DNA from: Paramecium octaurelia | Lineage: Eukaryota; Ciliophora; Oligohymenophorea; Peniculida; Parameciidae | Assembly (NCBI GenBank): GCA_905182995.1 | Contig: CAJJDP010000007.1 | Location: 806,049-870,048 of the forward strand | Direction: 5' to 3' | DNA: 64,000 nucleotides | Shown: in pieces, positions 1-12,337 of the stretch | How the letters are laid out: every line of letters starts with the position of its first letter | How positions within the stretch are numbered: the first letter of the stretch is position 1 | The notes under the pieces: model-generated | What the model was told of the DNA's origin: nothing | The model's input: the letters and a program-made list of their open reading frames with translations, nothing else | Databases searched by the model: none | Made by a program: the position numbers and the translations under genes

Positions 1-1453
1 CTTTAATGTTTTCTTTTATTTCTTTATCCTTCTCATTTTCTTTCTCTTTTTCTCTATCTCTCTCTCTTTCTCTCTCTTTTTCTCTTTGACTCTCCTTCTC
101 TTTTTCCTTTTCTTTTTTTTTTTACTTTTTCGATATCTTTTTATCATTCGATTTGCTTTTAGATCTACTTCTAATTAAATAGTAATTATATTTTTACTTC
201 TTTTTCTTTTTTTTGTCTTCTTTTTTCTTTTCTTTTTCTCTTTCCTTATCCTTGTTTTTCTTTTTTTCCGATTTATTCTTTTTGTCTTTGCTCTTTTTTT
301 CCTTAGATTTACTTTTTTTTTTAATACTTTTTTTTTCTTTATTATTATCAGGCGATGGCTCTTATTTATCTTTATTATTTTATGTTGGCTCTTATTGTAT
401 TTATTATTAAGGCTATTAAGATTATTATTAGGATGGTTAAATAGAATTCTACTTTTTTGTTTCTAAAGGTCTTTCAATCTTTTCAAGCAAGCCATAGATT
501 TCGCTATGTTAAATGACATAAGCTACTCTATTGGCTTTAGCTAAGATTCTTCTTGCTTGTCTAAAATCCATCTTTTCGAATTCATAAATATTATATATGG
601 TGGCAGCTACTTACTCTACCTATGCCAAAGTAGCTTCTAACAAAATCCACCATGGTTAAGTGGGCATGGGATGATTACAGACCCTCAATGCTAAATACAA
701 TGCTCCTGCTGCAATAACTTAAGGTGGAAAATGTACGCATAAATCAGTCATGTATGAATCGTTCAAGTAATACCAAGCCTTTTGAGCCACCTGCTTATCG
801 ACCTTAATAAAATGATAAAATGATTCTATGAACTTATGCGGATGATCTGAAACTCTAAATAATTCAAATCCCAGTTCCTTAAGAATTAGTTTTTCTTATT
901 TAATTATGATGTCCCTTCACATAAATACTAATTTTACAATGGAGCTTATTTTTGTTTTTGAAACACAGAGCTGAATGCACCTGCTATATACCATGTTTTC
1001 AGTAATGTTTCTTCAACCTTGCCTGCCAAATACAATGAAGCCATTGAAATTTCGCGGTAATCAAAATCCACGAAAGAATTCCTATATACTTTGACATCAC
1101 TTGCAATACTTAGCAAAAAATCTATGAAATATTACTAAGCTTGTAATGGCTGTTGTTAATGGTAATTTTAAGTGATTGCAGGCTTGGAAACAAATTTAAG
1201 CACCGTGCATCCTAAGAGCCTATTCATCCTCATAACTTAAACCATCTGCTTAAGTCGGAGTTTGAATATCCATTGGTATATAAATGTTTTCATGTCCCTC
1301 TGGGGTAATTGTTTCTAGTGATAAATCCTAGCTATGTAAAAATCTCTCTTTTAAACGATGAAATAAATATTTTTTTTCATACTACTCTTTTGTAAGGCCC
1401 ACATTCTGCTCTTTGCTCAAAATCTTTTGACGATCATGACCTTTGGATGACAT
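1..1453 (-). CDS. Cyclin (L/K/T type) with Lys/Glu/Arg-rich tail, 3' end off window
   Basis: A cyclin that should partner a transcriptional or splicing CDK. Reading TAA/TAG as Gln from the ATG at 1453 gives two cyclin folds. The first holds LPLTTAITSLVIFHRFF and MASLYLAGKVEET; the second holds LILKELGFELFRVSDHPHKF and VIAAGALYLALRVCNHP. Two introns are needed: 1082-1109 (28 bp) and 915-937 (23 bp, ending AAG). From about 420 down to the left edge the protein is almost only Lys, Glu, Asp, Ser and Arg, with a short RSRSKSKS block. This is the pyrimidine-rich plus-strand stretch at 1-350. The frame is still open at base 1. Such a tail is typical of cyclin L, while the boxes also resemble cyclins K and T, so the subclass is open. 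Confidence 0.85.
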
Positions 1454-2642
1454 AAATTTCTTTATTTAATAAATTATTATTAAACAATATATTTCAATTA
1501 CTCTCCATTAGATTTACATTTAGGTAAAATTACCTTAACTGTGACCATCAAGTAAATAATTTATGGAGCATTAAGGATTTTTATAATTATTTTATAATTT
1601 TTCTATGGTTAATATAGTTCTTCAATATAACAATATGTTATACTATCCTTACTTCGATACTTATTTGACTAAAGGGTAATCAATATCTTTAATTGAACTA
1701 AAAAACAGTTAAAATGTTCTGAAATTATTTCTCAGAAATTTTAGTTCATTCCAAAAATAGGTTTTATAGTGTTTCTAATTCTCCTCTGGTAAAAATATAT
1801 TCTGTTTCTGTGGCTTCATTAAAAGTTGTTGGAATGGTTATGATTTTATTATAAAAATATTAATAACGTAAATGATTAGTTCTAAGGAAATATACTAAAA
1901 TGTGTAGCTAACCTATCAAATTTATCATTAGATTAGATTCAAAATTTAAGTAAAGCTTATTTTCATTTATTATATAATTTTTCTTAAAAATAGAGGCAGT
2001 TATTTTTAAGAGTATTGCCTCTATTTTTTATATTCAAGTGTAGATATATATAAATATTAATGTCAATCCTTCTAAATATCTATACCAAATTATTTGCATA
2101 TTTTTTATGGATAAACTTAATGATTAGACGAGGAAAAGATTAATGTGAGATCCTATATAAAAATGTTATAATCCTTGTCAAAATTAAGCTTCAATATATG
2201 TTGATTCTTATGTCTGGATGATTACAAGATGAATGGGATTGTATTATGTTAATTTTCTTTTATAATTTATAGAGAAAAGTAGTAAGGATTAAAGAATATG
2301 ACCTCTAATAAATTGATTTCTATATCGATATTTAGTAAATAATGCAAAATCCAAGTCCTAGCTAAAAGTGTTATATGAAAACACACTAAAAGTGGCAATT
2401 CTATGAAAAATTTCAACTATATTTATTTGTTTGATTGATAAAAAGAAGAGGGGTTCAAAACAGAAGATCAATGAAACGTAAAAATATGAAAAGTCTTTTT
2501 GAATGTTAAATTTTAATATTTAAGCATTTTAAATTAAATAGGATTATAAATTCATTACCTAATTAGAATAAATGATGAGTATAAATTGGTTTTTTCTTTT
2601 GGATTTAATTTTTATTTATTTGGAAATAAATTTTATTTAATC
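1454..2642. other. Intergenic stretch with a hairpin and a doubtful small gene
   Basis: No firm gene. It contains the perfect inverted repeat at 1986-2028. Between about 2106 and 2430 on the plus strand there is a ciliate-code frame that reads plausibly once a 32-bp intron (GTATTATG...TTATAG near 2249-2280) is removed, giving MNGIRKVVRIKEYDLQQ and ending TGA at about 2430. No convincing start or upstream exon was found. A second identical copy lies in 3043-3999. Treat it as a candidate only. Confidence 0.3.
1986..2028. repeat. 13-bp perfect inverted repeat (hairpin), also at 3343-3385
   Basis: Arm AAAAATAGAGGCA at 1986-1998 and its exact complement at 2016-2028 are separated by a 17-nt loop. 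It lies in non-coding DNA. The GC core (AGAGGCA) is unusual for this AT-rich spacer. It could be a small-RNA or 3'-end processing hairpin, or chance. The second copy is part of the duplicated segment, so it is not independent evidence. Confidence 0.5.
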
Positions 2643-3041
2643 ATGTACCTATCAGCAAGAACACAAGGAAGATTAGCAAACTTAATCATCACAATCGCAG
2701 AAGGTGAAAAGAAAACAGAGATGGTGCGTTAAGTGTTAGCAGAACAAAAAATGTTCGAACCATATACTGCCTTCAGAAGATTGGATCAACTTAGAACAGG
2801 AGAATTAACTGTTTCTGACATAGTAGAGTTCTTGGCGGATAATAAAATTTATCCAACCAAGGTCCAATCTGATTATCTCTTTAGGAGACTCGATCTTAAT
2901 AGAGATGGAAGAATCACTTATCCTGAGTATTATATTTTGTAATGTGATTAGCTTCGTTAAAGCCATATTGCCAAAAGAAGACTCGAGATTGAGACAAATT
3001 GCATCCCTTAGAGACAGTTACTACATTGAAGTCAATATGCT
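2643..3041 (+). pseudogene. Truncated duplicate of the EF-hand gene 5' part (probable assembly copy)
   Basis: Identical to the first 399 bp of the EF-hand coiled-coil gene that starts at 4000, including its first 25-bp intron (2927-2951). It breaks off at the N at 3042, so it cannot make a full product. Because the flanks are duplicated identically as well, I read it as an assembly duplicate rather than a decayed paralogue. Confidence 0.75.
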
Positions 3042-3042
3042 N

Positions 3043-4398
3043 TCTTTAATTGAACTAAAAAACAGTTAAAATGTTCTGAAATTATTTCTCAGAAATTTTA
3101 GTTCATTCCAAAAATAGGTTTTATAGTGTTTCTAATTCTCCTCTGGTAAAAATATATTCTGTTTCTGTGGCTTCATTAAAAGTTGTTGGAATGGTTATGA
3201 TTTTATTATAAAAATATTAATAACGTAAATGATTAGTTCTAAGGAAATATACTAAAATGTGTAGCTAACCTATCAAATTTATCATTAGATTAGATTCAAA
3301 ATTTAAGTAAAGCTTATTTTCATTTATTATATAATTTTTCTTAAAAATAGAGGCAGTTATTTTTAAGAGTATTGCCTCTATTTTTTATATTCAAGTGTAG
3401 ATATATATAAATATTAATGTCAATCCTTCTAAATATCTATACCAAATTATTTGCATATTTTTTATGGATAAACTTAATGATTAGACGAGGAAAAGATTAA
3501 TGTGAGATCCTATATAAAAATGTTATAATCCTTGTCAAAATTAAGCTTCAATATATGTTGATTCTTATGTCTGGATGATTACAAGATGAATGGGATTGTA
3601 TTATGTTAATTTTCTTTTATAATTTATAGAGAAAAGTAGTAAGGATTAAAGAATATGACCTCTAATAAATTGATTTCTATATCGATATTTAGTAAATAAT
3701 GCAAAATCCAAGTCCTAGCTAAAAGTGTTATATGAAAACACACTAAAAGTGGCAATTCTATGAAAAATTTCAACTATATTTATTTGTTTGATTGATAAAA
3801 AGAAGAGGGGTTCAAAACAGAAGATCAATGAAACGTAAAAATATGAAAAGTCTTTTTGAATGTTAAATTTTAATATTTAAGCATTTTAAATTAAATAGGA
3901 TTATAAATTCATTACCTAATTAGAATAAATGATGAGTATAAATTGGTTTTTTCTTTTGGATTTAATTTTTATTTATTTGGAAATAAATTTTATTTAATCA
4001 TGTACCTATCAGCAAGAACACAAGGAAGATTAGCAAACTTAATCATCACAATCGCAGAAGGTGAAAAGAAAACAGAGATGGTGCGTTAAGTGTTAGCAGA
4101 ACAAAAAATGTTCGAACCATATACTGCCTTCAGAAGATTGGATCAACTTAGAACAGGAGAATTAACTGTTTCTGACATAGTAGAGTTCTTGGCGGATAAT
4201 AAAATTTATCCAACCAAGGTCCAATCTGATTATCTCTTTAGGAGACTCGATCTTAATAGAGATGGAAGAATCACTTATCCTGAGTATTATATTTTGTAAT
4301 GTGATTAGCTTCGTTAAAGCCATATTGCCAAAAGAAGACTCGAGATTGAGACAAATTGCATCCCTTAGAGACAGTTACTACATTGAAGTCAATATGCT
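3043..4398. repeat. Second copy of the 1356-bp duplication, continuous with the intact gene
   Basis: Same sequence as 1686-3041, beginning directly after the N at 3042. This copy runs on into the rest of the EF-hand gene, so it is the copy that carries the real locus. Confidence 0.9.
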
Positions 4399-5741
4399 AT
4401 TACCAACTGAAGTAGAGTGGGGCCTTTCTAGAGTATTCTAATAGGAAATTTAGAACTATAAGTAATGATATAAACTATAATTCAGTTCAATAACAGCTGC
4501 CTAAGAAATATTAACAACTAGCGCTGACTTCACATCTCTAGATGCATTTAGATGCATTGATTAAGTATATTTGGGATATATTACCATTGATACGTAATAG
4601 ATTTATAATAAAAAATAGTCTCCAAGATTTTTTAAGATAAAATGGAGCTAAATTGTCATTTGACGAATTGACAGCCTTTTTCAGAGTTGTTGATTCAGAC
4701 GAGGATGGAAGAATATCCTACTCAGAATTATTAGAGGCATTAACCTTTGTCCCAGATTTCTTCCAACAAGAGAGATAAATAGCTAATGAATTGAGAAGAA
4801 GTAGAGAGAGAATCATTCAAATCGAAAGAGAAAGGGAAGTCTTAGAAGATTTAAAGAAAAGCAGAGAGAGAGTAGAAGACCTAAGAAGAAGCAGAGAAAG
4901 ATTGGAATATATGTAGGATTTGAAGAGAAGCAGAGAAAGAATTGAGTAACTAGACGAGCTAAGAAGAAGTAGAGAAAGATTGGATGACCTTAGAAGAAGC
5001 AGAGAAAGATTGGAGGACTTAAAGAAGAGTCGTGAAAGATTAAGCCAATTAGAGGAATTAAAAAGAAGTAGATAGAGAATGGAAGAATTAGAAGAATTAA
5101 AGAAAAGTAGGGAAAGATAAGCCTAAATTGATGAATTAAGAAAAAGCAGAGAAAGACTCGAGGATTTGAGGAAGAGTAGAGAAAGATTGGAACAATTAGA
5201 ATAGGAGAGAAAGAATTAAGAAAAGATTGAAGAACTCAGAAAATCAAGAAGCAGGATTGAAGAATTACAAAAGCAAAGAAGAAAAGTAGAAGAATTAAGA
5301 ACCAGCTAGGAGAGATTAGAATAATTAAAGAAACAAAAAGAAGAAATTGAGTTAAGAAGAAGTCAAGAGAGATTAGAGGATTTAAGAAAAAGCAGAGAAA
5401 GACTTGAATAAATTGAGGCTTTGAGATAAAGTAGAGAATAACAAAGAGCATTGGAAGAATTGAGATAAAGCAGAGAAAGAGTAGAGTAGTTGAGAAAGTC
5501 TTAATTGAGAATTGAGTAATTAGAAAATGAAAGAAAGGTACTTGAGAGAAGCAGACAATTAGAGAGAGTAGAAAGAGAATTAGAATATGAAAGACAGAGA
5601 AGCAAAGAGAGATTAGAAAGATTGGAATTAGAAGCTGAATTAGAAAGAAGAGCTAGAGACAGGGCATTAGAGTATGAATTTGCAACATAAAGCAACTTTG
5701 TTCAAAGCAGAATATATGATACTCCAAAGAGATACAAATGA
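4000..5741 (+). CDS. EF-hand protein with long SRE-repeat coiled coil
   Basis: Predicted calcium-binding coiled-coil protein of about 555 residues. The N-terminal third has EF-hand pairs: loops DLNRDGRITYPD and DSDEDGRISYSE are typical 12-residue calcium loops, and weaker ones lie between. From about residue 260 to the end it is a charged helix of a repeated unit, RRSRERLEDL and variants (SRERLEQL, SRERIEEL), about 25 times at 9-15 residue spacing. Three introns restore the frame: 4284-4308, 4462-4485 and 4594-4618. Removing the first rebuilds the EF-hand as ITYPDFVKAI. The start ATG follows an AT-rich leader; the stop is TGA at 5739. This architecture suggests a cytoskeletal or cortical calcium-responsive filament protein; that role is inference. 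Confidence 0.85.
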
Positions 5742-6127
5742 TATAACATATCAATTTAAAATAATTTTTGGATATTCTTTTATAAATTAAGCACATTCTG
5801 TTCTGTGTTTTTTTATTAATCATTCTTCCAAATACTTCATCTACCCATTTTTAATAACAATACCTTTTAACTTTATAAAATCTTAATTCATATTTCAAAG
5901 ATTTCAATAGAATATTTCATTCAACATATATTTTGTTATATAATAACTTATCGTTATCTTAAACCAAAAAATAGAGTATTTAAGTTAAAATCATCCGGGT
6001 CCAGATTTTAAACTATATTAATACTTAAAAATAGGTTAATTTCCCCATACTTCATATTAATCCAGTTAATAATCAAAAATAAAAAAAATAAAATGATATT
6101 AATTATAATTTGATATTGTCATTTCTA
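5742..6127. other. Intergenic, nothing recognised
   Basis: AT-rich spacer between convergent genes. No open frame, hairpin or RNA signature was seen. Confidence 0.5.
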
Positions 6128-6630
6128 TCATTTAGACTTTTTAATTATTTGTTTTTTTTTGATTTATTATAATTAAATTTTTTTTTTAGGATTTGGTTCT
6201 TCTTCTTCATCATCGATTTAATTATTATTATCATCATCCTCGTACTCGAAATCTTTTTATACTTTTTATTAAATTTTTTTCTTAGATTTTTGAATCTTAT
6301 TGTTTTTTTTTGTTTATGGCTAGCTTTCAATTTATTAAACTTCTTCTTCATCTTCATCTTCATCTGTATTAGGAATTTAATTTCTCTGTTTTAAATATGC
6401 ATTTATATCAATACTAGAATGTTAAGATGTGTATTCACCTAATCATATAAGGTTATATAAATACCATCTTGCTCAATCTCATCATCCTCCTCAACTTTAG
6501 AATCCATTTCAAAATCTTAGTCATCCTCATCATTATTAGCTAGATTGTCATCATATATTTTAGCTAATTTTTTTTTGTTCAAATCTTCATCAGAATGGTT
6601 TTTTTTGTTTTTTTTTTGTTATTTACTCAT
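6128..6630 (-). CDS. Small highly charged low-complexity protein
   Basis: About 158 residues from ATG at 6630 to TGA at 6128. A 26-bp intron (GTATTTATATAA...GATTAG, near 6431-6456) must be removed; the joined frame then reads DGEYTSQHSSIDINAYLKQR. Acidic blocks (DEDEDEEE, DDEEEEP) alternate with Lys/Gln blocks (KKKIQLQQIKKK), a composition common in nuclear or nucleolar proteins. I recognise no domain and no family, so no function is assigned. Confidence 0.65.
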
Positions 6631-6827
6631 TATTATTTTCATTGTTAAGATCAATTTGCCTAATACATATATATTATCTATTCATGGTATTAATTATCTT
6701 ATATTATAATTATTCTAAATATATAAATGCTAATTATAAACATAAGAAATTAATAGTCTAAATTTCAGTAGACTTAAATAAATTGAATTAAAATATGTAA
6801 ATAATATTATAAAATATAAATTAGTAA

Positions 6828-9827
6828 TCAAAATAATTGTATATTTTCTTTCCTGGAAGTAGATTAACCCACTGATTTATAATGAATTTATTAAAACTTC
6901 CTTGCAATTTTTGCCTTCTAATTAGCTATATGATTAGATAAAACATAAAAGTTTTTAGATTCACCACATTGATTGTTTAGAATATTGCTACAATTATTAG
7001 ACCAATTATTTTCTCTTATTTCTCTCTTTTACTTTTCAATTACTTAAACTTCCTAAAATTCAATTGGTTCTGCGATTGGAACTAAATATTATTTATAATT
7101 TTTACTATTATCATTTAATTCAGCATGTTCGGTGTGTTTTTATTTTGGAGACTCTAACTCTAAATCTTAAATTAAGTTAACTTTGATTCTATCATTTATT
7201 TGTTCAACTGGGAGTTATACTGATTAATATTTTGGTGATGGACTTATATTTTTTGAGTTTTAATCACGCTTTTAAGAAAATGTAGTTGTTTCTGACTTTT
7301 TCTCTTTCCGCTTACTTTTAGAAAGCTGTGATTATTTATTTTGTATCAATCTTAAGGTATCAGATCCAGTTTCCTCTTTGATTATCTTAAGTAAACTTGA
7401 AATTTTATCGCAAGCAGCTTATTCTCTTGAAGTCTAGTTTAAAGATTTTAAGTCTAATTAATATTTTGAAGATTGTTATGATTGATCCAATTGTTACTTT
7501 TATAATAATTATGTCGAGGTTTAAGATTGATATGGTGATTCAAATTGAGAATTATAGAATTATTATTATGTTGATTATTATGATTATACTTATTATTGAT
7601 GCCTTTATGATTCTGAGATTGAAAATTCACGAATTTCATAAAAAGATTTGATCTTTCTAATTTTTAAAATTGAGGAAATATTTCTAACAAGTTGAGTAAC
7701 ACCTTGGTTTAATTGAAATTATTATTATTTTTATTTGATAAATTATATTTCTTCATCTGAATCTGAATCAACTTTATTAATTTAAGTACTGTGATCACAT
7801 TTTTATTTTTAAAAGTGTTAAGAATGTAAATTTTAATTACAAACTTTCTTGTTAAATTCATTTTGTTAAAGCCATTACTCAAATGAGTAAGAATTCATAC
7901 AATTTAATTCATTTGATAATAATTGATGTTGATACTATGATTCTGGCTTACTGGCCTATAATTATTTTTCACTTTTTAACTAAGAATTTCCCTAATATTT
8001 ACCTTCATCTAAGTTATTGTTGCTTAATGAAGTTGTTACTCTTAATTTTGGAGTGTCTTCAGAATATTGTAAATTGCCATCCGTAAATACTGTAGCATTA
8101 TCAATAATCCTTTAATCTGTCTACGCTACATCCGACAAATCTACATTTTGAAGTTGATTTGTTTATTACAAAATCATAGGGTCAGTAAAAGACAATGATG
8201 ATCGGTTACTAGTTAAAGGTATATCCATCTATTGCTATTTCTCTTTAACCCTTAAGGCATTAGTAGAATTTTCCTCTTCTAAAATTTATTATAAATCTTA
8301 TCTAAATCGATTAGTATCAACTGAAGTTAACTAACCTAAAAAATCATTATGTGTATCTAATTTTTAGAAATTCAAACTATTTATAATTTTTGGAATTTAT
8401 ATTAAATTTCTTTGCTTAATTGTTTAAATTTCTTTTAATTTTGGTTCCTCTTGTTCCAATTTGACCTAAGAATTTGTAATGGTATTAGTCTCTTCAAAAT
8501 TTTCCTTATTCTTCAAACTAAACTTAGAATTACTTAAACCTTATTAATTTTATTAACTAGTTGTTATTTAATGATCTTAATTTTATTTTAAAGAGAATTT
8601 CTCTGGATTAATTATTAAACAATTGATATTAGATCTATGAGATAATCTTTCTTATTAATATAAAGGATCCTCCTAATTATTATTAGCTGTTTATGAAATC
8701 TATTTTAGATTTTCTTCAATTTATAAATGGATTCCAGTCTTACTGCAATCAGCCTCTTTAATAAATGAATTTTATCTTTCTTCATTGTTGATAAATGATC
8801 TATTGCTCTCTTAAAATTGACTTCTTCTGCTGCTTCTTTCTGAATGTTGCTCAGATTGTTATTTTTACTTTTAAACTGGTTAATATTAAGAAACAAGAGA
8901 TTAAAAATTTTATGATTATTATGAAAATGTTTATTAAATCTATTCTTTAAGTACATCTTTTAAAGATACTTTAAATTCTTGATAAGAATTTTGTTTATTT
9001 TCATGATCGTTTGCTCCAATTTAAACATTTAATTTGGATTCAATTTCACCTATCAATGAAACCTAAATGCCAACATCTAATGTAGTGCAGCTTTTTGAAG
9101 ATCTTCTTTTATTCAAGTCCTCATTAACCTTTGGTATTGAGTTTCTCTAACTTTAATCTAAAAATTATTTAGATTCTACTGATTTATTTCTAAAGATTCT
9201 AGCACTAATGTCAGCATTTGAGCATTTTTAGTTATTTAATTAGACTTCCTTGTGTGGAACTTCTTAATTTGTACTTAATTATTAATCTAAAAACTCCCGA
9301 ATTTGATTGATTTTATTAAGGATATTTAGTTTTCGTCCGCTATTGCATAATTAATAGTTGTCAGATGCGCATTCTTCTAATTCTTTTATTTTGACAGATT
9401 TCTTATTTTTTAGTTCTTAAAAGGATTCAATTATCTATTCAGCAAAAGGATCATATATGTGTTATTTAGTATTAGATCCTTCTTATTATTTGTAATATTT
9501 ATTCATAATTGTTGAAAAGCTTAGTTCATCATTTTTTTTGTTTTTTGAAGAACTTTATTGTTATTGGTGTTGAAATTGAGAACTCATTTATTATTAGAAT
9601 TGATTGTAAATAGATTTGTTATTTTCAGGAGTATCCTAATGATAGAGTGATTCTACAAGATAGCGATACTTACTCTTTCTTTAACTTGTTCTTGATCTTT
9701 ATTGTGATTAGTTACTTAGTTTTGGTTGTAATGTTTAAAGTAGTTTTTCTTTTTCTTGCCTCCAAAACACAGATTTGCTTTTATATTATTGCTTCATTTG
9801 ATCAGATAAAATATTTGACATTACCAT
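6828..9827 (-). CDS. Gln/Ser/Asn-rich protein of 999 residues, unknown family
   Basis: One uninterrupted ciliate-code frame of exactly 1000 codons from ATG at 9827 to TGA at 6828, with no intron needed. Roughly a fifth of the residues are Gln, encoded largely by TAA/TAG. Short polar tracts (QQQFQLNQGV, SQQSTQQQFYNSQ) and Ser/Lys/Glu stretches dominate. No folded domain, membrane segment or signal peptide was recognised. The composition resembles intrinsically disordered, prion-like proteins. The long open frame in AT-rich DNA, with codon choice like its neighbours, supports a real gene. Function unknown. Confidence 0.8.
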
Positions 9828-10326
9828 AAAAGAAATCATCCGTTAAATTTTTTTATTTATAAATTATGCAATTATACAAGGTCAATATTTTCTTATATTG
9901 TTATTCCTATTCAAGTTGAGTTAATATCTGAACTATGCAAAGTAGTTACAGAATAGCAAAGAATGTTAAAGTTATTAAGGATTCTCTAGTTCTTAATTAG
10001 TAGAATTTTAAGTATTTAATTGCCATAATTTATAAAGAATAATTAATTCTTTTTTTTAATCAGCAATCATATTTCTGAATAATATCTACAATAAAAAAGT
10101 GAATTACAAGAAGAAGAGAATAATTTTCCCTTATTTTATTTTAATAATACATTTTGTCCTGAAACCTTAAGATATGTTCAAAATAAATATTCTCTATCTC
10201 AATATTTTTATTGTGTTCTTCCACAATAACCACATTTTGATTGACTATCTTATGATAATGTGATCATTAAAAGAGATTATTCTTTAGAAAAAATAAAATT
10301 ATTATTTTGAATAAAGTACTTATTTA
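9828..10326. other. Divergent intergenic region, nothing recognised
   Basis: About 500 bp between divergently transcribed genes, so it must hold both promoters. A+T is very high and no specific motif, repeat or RNA gene was recognised. Confidence 0.5.
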
Positions 10327-12298
10327 ATGAGTACTCCAAATCACACAGATAGGCTAAGAGAGGACAAGAAAGAGATTCTATTTGAAAATTTAGATGTAAA
10401 AAGCATTGAATGGAGACCATATCGATGCTTTGTAATCCTTTATTTATTCAATGCCACAATTGCATTGCCAGTTTTTACTTTGAAATTGCTGTATTTGTAC
10501 TTAGGATAAATTGCAAAAAGCATTAGATTCTTCAGAGTTATTCAAGTAATTATCAAATCGATATTGTTTTAGGCTTTAAAGGCAATAATATTCTTCACTT
10601 GTGATCTTGCTATGGCATTATCAATTTTAATGATGTATGTCCTAGTAGCATTAAGATACAAATAGACAATTAATTATGAAGATTGGGCAATATCATGCCT
10701 TATATTTTTACAATCTCAAATTTTAATGTCCTCATATGTTTTAACAATTTCAATAGATAGAAAAGAAATGGATTTTGATTTTCTAATATCTGATGCAAAC
10801 ATGAGTAAGTTAGGTCTTGGGAGATTGTATTAAAAATTATTGCAACAAAACCTTTCTCCAGAGAAATAGGAAGAATTGAAGCAAGACAATTTATATAAAT
10901 AGATAAGAGATGCCATGGAAACAGAAAATATAGATAGTACACTTTACTACATTGCCCTTGAATCTGACCCAGGCATTTGTACAATAGATGATATCATATC
11001 ATTAAGTGATCATTCTATAATTGAACTAATCGAGAGAGCACGTAAAATTTTATAGGGATAACCTGATGTTCCATTTGAGAGGAAGCAATTTGAATAGCCA
11101 GCAAACAAATTGAAAATTCTAAAGGAACTAAGAGTACTAGGCTTTCGTGGTTACAGACATGCAATTGACAATTTCTTATGGCCTCATTATGATTACATCA
11201 AAGTGAAATAAGAAAAAGAACCAGCATCTATTCTTTTGATTTACTTAGCTGTATTGCTGGCCAAGGGAAGTTTCCCACTGTACCTGTTATCATAAGCTGA
11301 TGATACTAAAGAGATTGAATTTATCTACTTTCTTTGCTTCTTAGGAATGTATCTAAACATGATCATTTTACTGATTGATTTAATCAAATGTAATGATATC
11401 TAAGGGAAAAGATACATATTGAATGTTCTGTAGACAATGATCATTCCAAATAAAGCTCAAGACTAGATTGAGGACGAAAATGATAGTGGTAAGGATGAAA
11501 TTCCAGATGATTTGCCTTACAATTCAGATTATAAATTAGACTTTAGTTGTAATTTGAGTTTAGAATCTTGGGATAACATGAGAAGATTAACTCTGTTAAT
11601 AGATAATGATTGGATGGATTATAATGAGGCTTAAATAGCCTTTGTTTTCCTTTACTTCATATACTTGTATATGAATTTGTCTTCTGTATTTCTAGACTTT
11701 GATTTAATTCCAGTATTGCATGCTTTCTTTTAAGATCCAATTTTAGAATGGAATATGATTGTTGATTTTACTTGTCTGGCTTTACTATTTCTAAATAGGG
11801 TGTATTAAGGGACCTTGTATAATTAAACCTTTGAGAACATTATTGAGTCAATCAAAAAAATTGAAACTGTTTATGATGACAAAAAAGCTCTATTTGATTT
11901 CTATTTTAGTAGCAATTTAATGGAAAATATCCAAAATGAAACTTATAGAAAAATAACGTAAAAGATATATTGTTCTGCATGTGATAAAGTTATCTATACA
12001 CTGGCATCGAAAGGAATCTAAGAAATTCCACTTTTGGTAATTTGCATTATGAATTAATTAGGAATTCTTGATGCTTGCAAAATCATAAGCCAAATAAAGA
12101 GTGTTTTAATTATGTGCCACCATGAAGAAAGTCAAGGATTAGATTGAATTTGACAATGATAATTACAGTCATAAGATGCTTGGAATATACAGATCAAATA
12201 TATGGACTGTTATCTCAACTTTTGGATTTTTAGGATACATATTTTTTCGTGGGAAGATTAAAGGGTATCTTAATAAGCATAAGGCTAAACAACTCTGA
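10327..12298 (+). CDS. Polytopic membrane protein, unknown family
   Basis: About 648 residues. One 25-bp intron at 12037-12061 must be spliced to reach the stop at 12296. Hydrophobic spans suggest at least seven membrane helices: around residues 37-62 (FVILYLFNATIALPVF), 75-120, 125-140, 285-305, 315-340 (FLCFLGMYLNMIILLI), 435-455 (AFVFLYFIYLYMNLSSVF) and 620-640 (TVISTFGFLGYIFFRG). Large hydrophilic loops lie at about 150-275 and 345-420, and the C-terminus is basic. No transporter or channel signature was recognised. Membrane location is confident; substrate and function are unknown. Confidence 0.8.
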
Positions 12299-12337
12299 TT
12301 TAAAGTTTAATTTTTATATATAAAAATATATTTAAAA

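Larger units (their letters stand above)
1686..3041. repeat. First copy of a 1356-bp direct duplication ending at an N
   Basis: Bases 1686-3041 recur at 3043-4398 with a constant offset of 1357 and no difference that I could see. A single N at 3042 separates them. The copy holds the hairpin, the spacer and the first about 370 bp of the EF-hand gene, then stops in mid-exon. This is the pattern expected when two contigs that share the same end are placed side by side over an unresolved gap, so an assembly artefact is the most likely reading. Confidence 0.9.

Noticed and set aside
213..410. Phe/Ser/Leu-rich plus-strand frame
   Set aside because: Pyrimidine-rich shadow of the Lys/Glu-rich cyclin tail on the minus strand.
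2733..2942. Independent 69-residue EF-hand gene, present twice
   Set aside because: It is only one piece of an exon of the longer EF-hand gene; the second occurrence comes from the 1.36-kb duplicated segment.
5236..5695. Two minus-strand hydrophobic frames
   Set aside because: Shadows of the SRE-repeat coiled coil on the plus strand.
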